DNA of 10,375 bases from Planctomycetota bacterium (lineage in GTDB: Bacteria; Planctomycetota; Planctomycetia; Pirellulales; Lacipirellulaceae), in the NCBI GenBank assembly GCA_013151315.1, contig JAADIN010000202.1:1-10375 (forward strand), read 5' to 3'. This document shows, piece after piece, positions 7,732-10,375 of this stretch. How positions within the stretch are numbered: position 1 is the stretch's first letter; the number at the start of each line of letters is the position of its first letter. The notes below the pieces were generated by a model. The model ran no database searches. It was not told where the DNA came from and saw only the letters and a program-made list of their open reading frames with translations. The position numbers and the translations under genes are program-made.

Positions 7732-7804
7732 GCCCCCATCGTCTAGTGGCCCAGGACACCGCCCTCTCACGGCGGAGACAGGGGTTCGACTCCCCTTGGG
7801 GGTA
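7732..7804 (+). tRNA. tRNA-Glu (anticodon CTC)
   Basis: The cloverleaf is complete over 73 nt. The acceptor stem is GCCCCCA/TGGGGGT with a G1-T72 wobble and discriminator A7804. The D arm stem is gtc/gac (7741-7743, 7755-7757). The anticodon stem is ccgcc/ggcgg (7759-7763, 7771-7775) with loop CTCTCAC and anticodon CTC at 7766-7768, reading GAG. The T arm is aggg-g-ttcgact-cccct (7780-7796). The 3' CCA is not encoded. The anticodon region closely resembles bacterial tRNA-Glu. Confidence 0.96.
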
Positions 7805-8138
7805 CTGTTTTGTCTAGCTCTGTGGGCGTCGGCATTTTAGGTTGCCGCTTGAAACCCGTGCGGTTGATAAACCACAGGGTTCTCCAAGGGAAAAAGTGCT
7901 TCTGCAAACTCAACCACCACCCGCTGAAGCCGGTAGATTGAAAATTTTCGTGAGCTACGGACTGAAGTCCTTCACTCACGAAGGAAAAATTATTTGTAGG
8001 GCAAGAGATTCTTTCGGCTTGCTTGAGTTTCCCACCCTACCAAGTAAAACCTAAAGGATTCGCCTGAAGGCGAGGGTTTCAGACCCATTGCAAGGACAAT
8101 GAAACAACGTGTGTCGCCTTTCAACCGAAGGACAACCC
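7805..8138. other. Gene-free region with several small hairpins
   Basis: No credible gene is seen between the tRNA and the DUF3179 gene. The stretch holds a chain of inverted repeats: aaccc/gggtt (7853-7857, 7877-7881); cgtgag/ctcacg (7949-7954, 7975-7980) enclosing ggac-TGAA-gtcc (7959-7970, from its start one base wider); tcgcc-TGAA-ggcga (8060-8073); gggt/accc (8074-8086); and cattg/caatg (8086-8101). The two TGAA-capped palindromes look like REP-type elements. The last three may lie in the 5' leader of the DUF3179 gene. No clear promoter could be assigned. Confidence 0.6.
8128..8132 (+). promoter_or_regulatory. Ribosome binding site fixing the DUF3179 start
   Basis: AAGGA at 8128-8132 lies 6 nt before ATG 8139. 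This favours that start over the in-frame GTG at 8109, which lacks such a site. Confidence 0.7.
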
Positions 8139-8957
8139 ATGACTTTCGACGCCAAACGAGCGAACTTAAAATCGCCTGACTTTTTTCAACGGTTCCAAGT
8201 TTCGGGAAAGGGTACGCCGCTGCGCGCTGCGGGCTTGAAACCGCAGACACAACTGCTTGTCTTTGAACGTGGCGGTGAGCGACTCGCGCTGCTTCGCGAT
8301 CAGATGACCTATCATCACCTCGCCCAGGGAGAGCTTGCCGGCGAGCCGTATCTCGTCACTTTCTGAGTGGTCTGCAACAGTGGAGTCGGTCTGACTCCCG
8401 TGATTGACGGCAAGGTGCATCACTACAGCGCCGGCGGGTTGTACGATGGGCTGGTGTTGCTCATCGACGATGAAACTAAAACGTATTGGGATCACGTGAC
8501 AGGCGAAGCGGTCCATGGCCCGTTGGTTGGAGCAAAGATGCCGATGTGGGGCATCGAAATGACGAACGTGGAAACGGCGTTGCAACGAGAACCTGATTTG
8601 CCTGTCCATCGGTCGCATCCCGGACTGATGGGTCTGCTGATGAAGTGGGCCAGCCATTTGATGGATGGCCGACTTCCCCCCGGCTTTCGTAAGACGATGG
8701 CTCCCACCGATGGCCGATTGCCAGAGATGGAAATGGGCTTGGGTGTGGTGACCGACCAAACCCAACGGTTTTATCCGATGTCAGCCATTGGCTCCCAACT
8801 GGACGACACCCTCGATGGCCGAGCGATCCAGCTCTCCCTCGGCCTCGACTCGGTTCCCACGGCCGTCTGGTCTGGCGACGAAACTCGGCCGACGCAGCTC
8901 TTTTCCCGATGGTACGGATTTTCGTTGACCTATCCGGAATGCGAGATTTACGGATAA
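8139..8957 (+). CDS. DUF3179-type protein, predicted selenoprotein (UxxC)
   Basis: Read through the single in-frame TGA at 8364-8366, this is a 272-residue protein of the DUF3179 type. Recognised parts are LVTF-U-VVCNSGVGL (72-85), GGLYDGLVLLIDDET and YWDHVTGEAVHGPLVG, and RWYGFSLTYPECEIYG at the end. Family members normally carry CxxC (VTYCPLCGSG-like) where this protein has U76-x-x-C79, so the TGA replaces exactly the first Cys. A SECIS-like hairpin starts 15 nt after the TGA. Homology to the family continues in the same frame on both sides, and no other stop occurs. The start is ATG 8139 with AAGGA upstream. No signal peptide is visible, so it is probably cytoplasmic. Family function is unknown; CxxC to UxxC suggests a thiol/selenol redox role. 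Alternatives are a nonsense mutation of TGC/TGT or a base error. The selA/selB/selC/selD genes cannot be seen in this window. Confidence 0.8.
8364..8366 (+). other. In-frame UGA, predicted selenocysteine codon
   Basis: The codon order is ttc-TGA-gtg-gtc-tgc-aac, giving F75-U76-V77-V78-C79-N80. The position corresponds to the first cysteine of the DUF3179 CxxC motif. A stop at this place would leave 75 residues without the conserved core. Confidence 0.75.
8382..8398 (+). promoter_or_regulatory. Candidate bacterial SECIS element
   Basis: A perfect 6-bp stem (ggagtc 8382-8387, gactcc 8393-8398) is capped by the loop GGTCT (8388-8392). The first loop G is the 22nd base after the UGA, inside the 16-37 nt range described for bacterial SECIS elements. 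The loop starts with G, as that model demands. GGUCU is also the core of the E. coli fdhF SECIS loop that binds SelB. A further g8380-c8399 pair with t8381 bulged could extend the stem. Confidence 0.72.
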
Positions 8958-9029
8958 TTCTCGTATAATCGTTCATGGGGAAGGCAAAAAGTTTAACCGC
9001 AAAGATCACCAAGCACACGGCCCAAACCG
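8958..9029. other. Short convergent intergenic spacer
   Basis: This 72-nt spacer lies between the stops of the DUF3179 gene and the minus-strand 89-residue gene. It has no T-tract hairpin. The stretch accgcaaagatcaccaag (8997-9014) resembles degraded copies of a 'ccgcaaag' dispersed repeat seen in many environmental genomes, but a single copy proves nothing. Confidence 0.35.
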
Positions 9030-9299
9030 TTACGACTGCTGGACTAACTCGTATAGCCCCTGGCCTGCATTTTTGAGACGCCCTTTTTTGACCAAGGCCT
9101 CCCAAACGGCTCGTGGGTACTGATTGGGCGGGGTGATCGCCACAATTCCCGAAGGCCGACCGCCACTCAAGGGTCCGACTCCGAGGCTCGATTCATGATC
9201 GAGCCGCGTTAGCTTGAGCCGTTTCTTGAAGGCCTTGAATGCCCGTTTGAGTTCTTCCGGCGGTACGATATTGCCTGACGGCAGTTCAGACTCGCTCAT
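9030..9299 (-). CDS. Conserved hypothetical protein, 89 residues
   Basis: This small soluble protein has a charged, probably helical N-terminal part (PPEELKRAFKAFKKRLKLTRLDHES) and then a Gly/Pro-rich stretch (SLGVGPLSGGRPSGIVAI). It ends in a segment (YPRAVWEALVKKGRLKNAGQGLYEL) that looks like a winged-helix-like 'wHTH' motif, though this is only an impression. The ATG at 9299 is well supported by GAGGAG at 9311-9306 on the minus strand, spaced 6 nt. No catalytic residues or membrane segments are visible. I do not recognise the family with certainty; it looks like a planctomycete hypothetical. It stands alone between the DUF3179 gene and a repeat element. Confidence 0.75.
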   Translation of the reverse strand: MSESELPSGNIVPPEELKRAFKAFKKRLKLTRLDHESSLGVGPLSGGRPSGIVAITPPNQYPRAVWEALVKKGRLKNAGQGLYELVQQS

Positions 9300-9628
9300 A
9301 GCATGCTCCTCAAAGTTAGGAAAGTAGGTAAGACTTCAGCCGAAAGCAGTAAATTAGCCACAGATGAACACGGATTAACACAGATAAAGAAAGTTTTTTT
9401 TCAGTGACTTTCAGGATTGCCGTGGCTCCTCAACAATCAGGAATTGACGAAAAACGTCGAAATCTCTCCAGAAAAAATCCGTGTTCATCTGTGTCCATCC
9501 GTGGCTAAAAAAACCTTTTTGTGTTTTTTGTGACTATTTCTACTTCACTTGGCTGAAGTATTACGAAAATATAATGGTTCGCGGCTTCGACCCGCAAACA
9601 TTTTTTGTTCTTCTGTAAAAAGTTTATA
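9300..9628. other. AT-rich gene-free region holding a MITE-like repeat
   Basis: No gene is seen in these 329 bases. Besides the inverted repeat at 9354-9508 there is a perfect 7-bp hairpin (tacttca 9541-9547, tgaagta 9554-9560) and several A/T tracts. The 9-mer acttcagcc at 9333-9341 recurs as its complement at 9551-9559, so an outer pair of inverted repeats may frame the element. Confidence 0.55.
9354..9508. repeat. MITE-like inverted repeat built of 10-mers
   Basis: The left arm (9354-9386) reads ttagccac followed by agatgaacac, ggattaacac and agata. The complement of the right arm (9476-9508) reads ttagccac, ggatggacac, agatgaacac and ggatt. Both arms are thus ttagccac plus direct 10-nt units, and the right arm has one unit more before the shared agatgaacac-ggatt. 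The core of about 90 nt has no gene. No transposase is present, so this is either a non-autonomous element or a dispersed repeat. Confidence 0.8.
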
Positions 9629-9970
9629 TTATTCGGCAGCCAGCAATTCCTCGAGTGCCGTCACCGCAGTTTGCAACGACGTCGCCGCCATTTTGAAATT
9701 CATGTGCGTCGAGACTTCCGGCTGAAGTTTTGCGAAGTCGTCGGTCGCCTTGCGAAGTTTTCCGATTTTTTTGCGAGCCTGCCGCAAATACGCCTCGGCA
9801 TCCTGAGCCTGCCAAGCACTGCCCAGGGCGAGCAGGTAATCGTAAAGCGTGCGCTGATCGCTAAGCTCGGGATCGTCCTCGATCTCTTCGGAGTGCTTGA
9901 TAAAAGTGCGAACCATCCAAACATGGCTCAGTAGCGCCTCGGCGCGACGCATCCTTGTTTCAGAATCCAT
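9629..9970 (-). CDS. Conserved hypothetical helical protein, 113 residues
   Basis: This protein seems all-helical and soluble: residues 1-30 (MRRAEALLSHVWMVRTFIKHSEE), a middle part (YDYLLALGSAWQAQDAEAYLRQARKKIGKLRKATDDFAKL) and the C-terminus (AATSLQTAVTALEELLAAE) have heptad-like spacing suggesting helical bundles or coiled coil. No signal peptide, membrane segment or catalytic motif is seen. The ATG at 9970 follows GGAGG within a run of eight G (minus strand, 9982-9975). It is downstream of the membrane protein gene by 48 nt in the same direction, so the two may be co-transcribed. From memory similar small proteins occur in planctomycetes; the function is unknown. Confidence 0.75.
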   Translation of the reverse strand: MDSETRMRRAEALLSHVWMVRTFIKHSEEIEDDPELSDQRTLYDYLLALGSAWQAQDAEAYLRQARKKIGKLRKATDDFAKLQPEVSTHMNFKMAATSLQTAVTALEELLAAE

Positions 9971-10018
9971 AAAGCCCCCCCCTCCATAATACTCTCCTCA
10001 GCGAGCCGGAACGTTGTG

Positions 10019-10375
10019 TCAAATATCCACAGGAGGTGGGCCCACGGTTTCCTCCGAGCTGGAATTCCCAACCGCCCCCTTCGGAGCAAATACCAGCACC
10101 ATCGCCGCCCCAGCAATCACCAGCATCAACCCCGAATAGAAAAGGGGAGGGATCGAGCCCCACAGTCCCCCAGTCGTGGTCGTGAACAGGGTATTGACGA
10201 CCGGCGCGCCGCCAAAAACCAACGGCATGACGTAAACCGGTTTGCCGCCAAAATTAAACGCCATGATGATGCCCAGCGCGCCGATCGCGCCGGCACTGCC
10301 GGCTGCCAAACTCCAAATCGTGCCGTTCCAAGTGTACTGACTCGGTTCGTCGGAAACCGTGAGCCAAAGATTGGG
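10019..10375 (-). CDS. Multi-pass membrane protein, DMT/EamA-like (partial)
   Basis: The reading frame is open to the right edge, so only the last 118 residues are seen and the N-terminus lies outside the window. There are three hydrophobic segments: around TIWSLAAGSAGAIGALGII, YVMPLVFGGAPVVNTLF and FYSGLMLVIAGAAMVLVFA, followed by a polar cytoplasmic-type tail ending GPPPVDI. Gly/Ala-rich helices and a final helix followed by a positive residue (APKG) recall the second half of drug/metabolite transporter (EamA-type) proteins, but no substrate can be named. An apparent TTG start at 10309 is more likely an internal Leu, since the preceding codons (TWNGTIWS) fit the same protein. Confidence 0.75.
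   Translation of the reverse strand, partial: PNLWLTVSDEPSQYTWNGTIWSLAAGSAGAIGALGIIMAFNFGGKPVYVMPLVFGGAPVVNTLFTTTTGGLWGSIPPLFYSGLMLVIAGAAMVLVFAPKGAVGNSSSEETVGPPPVDI

Noticed and set aside
7767..7979. Minus-strand open frame ending RGVEPLSPP
   Set aside because: It is the reverse of the tRNA-Glu gene; this peptide ending is a well-known false translation of tRNA.
7732..8138. Integration site or genomic island at the tRNA
   Set aside because: No integrase and no second copy of the tRNA 3' end in the window.
8367..8957. A separate 196-residue gene starting at GTG 8367
   Set aside because: It begins right after the TGA in the same frame, has no ribosome site, and would lack the family's N-terminal part and the first Cys position. 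One gene with a recoded UGA explains it better.
8964..8969. TATAAT as a promoter
   Set aside because: No -35 at the right distance and no plus-strand gene follows.
9354..9508. CRISPR-like repeats
   Set aside because: The units are contiguous 10-mers in inverted arms, with no spacers of constant size and no cas gene.
9570..9575. TATAAT as a promoter
   Set aside because: Weak -35 at poor spacing and no plus-strand gene downstream; probably chance in AT-rich sequence.

Overview
The window looks like a chromosomal segment of a planctomycete, probably Pirellulales-like. This is inference from protein style: a secreted DUF11/CARDB-type repeat protein, a lipoprotein resembling the planctomycete family DUF6655, an SRGM-type ABC ATPase, a DUF3179 protein and small conserved hypotheticals, with Shine-Dalgarno sequences missing at several starts. 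No phage, plasmid or transposase gene is visible.

Layout. Bases 1-223 are a leader region. A secreted 800-residue repeat protein (224-2626) and a 278-residue lipoprotein (2814-3650) follow on the plus strand. A small Rieske ferredoxin (3647-3964, minus) converges on the lipoprotein, and the two stop codons overlap. A plus-strand operon then runs from about 3945: a promoter and leader hairpin, a MazG-like pyrophosphohydrolase (4033-4353), a 786-residue membrane-anchored protein (4350-6710) and an ABC ATPase (6707-7633). Its genes are joined by GTGA and ATGA overlaps. No permease follows. A perfect 31-bp inverted repeat closes on the start codon of the ATPase. Next come a hairpin built of 7-mers (7649-7714), tRNA-Glu(CTC) (7732-7804) and a gene-free stretch with several small hairpins.

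The most notable locus is 8139-8957. It is one DUF3179-type gene interrupted by a single in-frame TGA at 8364-8366. The TGA sits exactly where the family has the first cysteine of its CxxC motif, giving UxxC. Directly downstream is a 6-bp stem capped by GGTCT, with the spacing and loop expected of a bacterial SECIS element. The simplest reading is a selenoprotein, in a family I do not recall being described as one.

The last part is on the minus strand: an 89-residue hypothetical (9030-9299), a gene-free AT-rich stretch with a MITE-like inverted repeat made of 10-mers (9354-9508), a 113-residue hypothetical (9629-9970), and the C-terminal part of a multi-pass membrane protein resembling DMT/EamA transporters (10019-10375, cut by the window edge).
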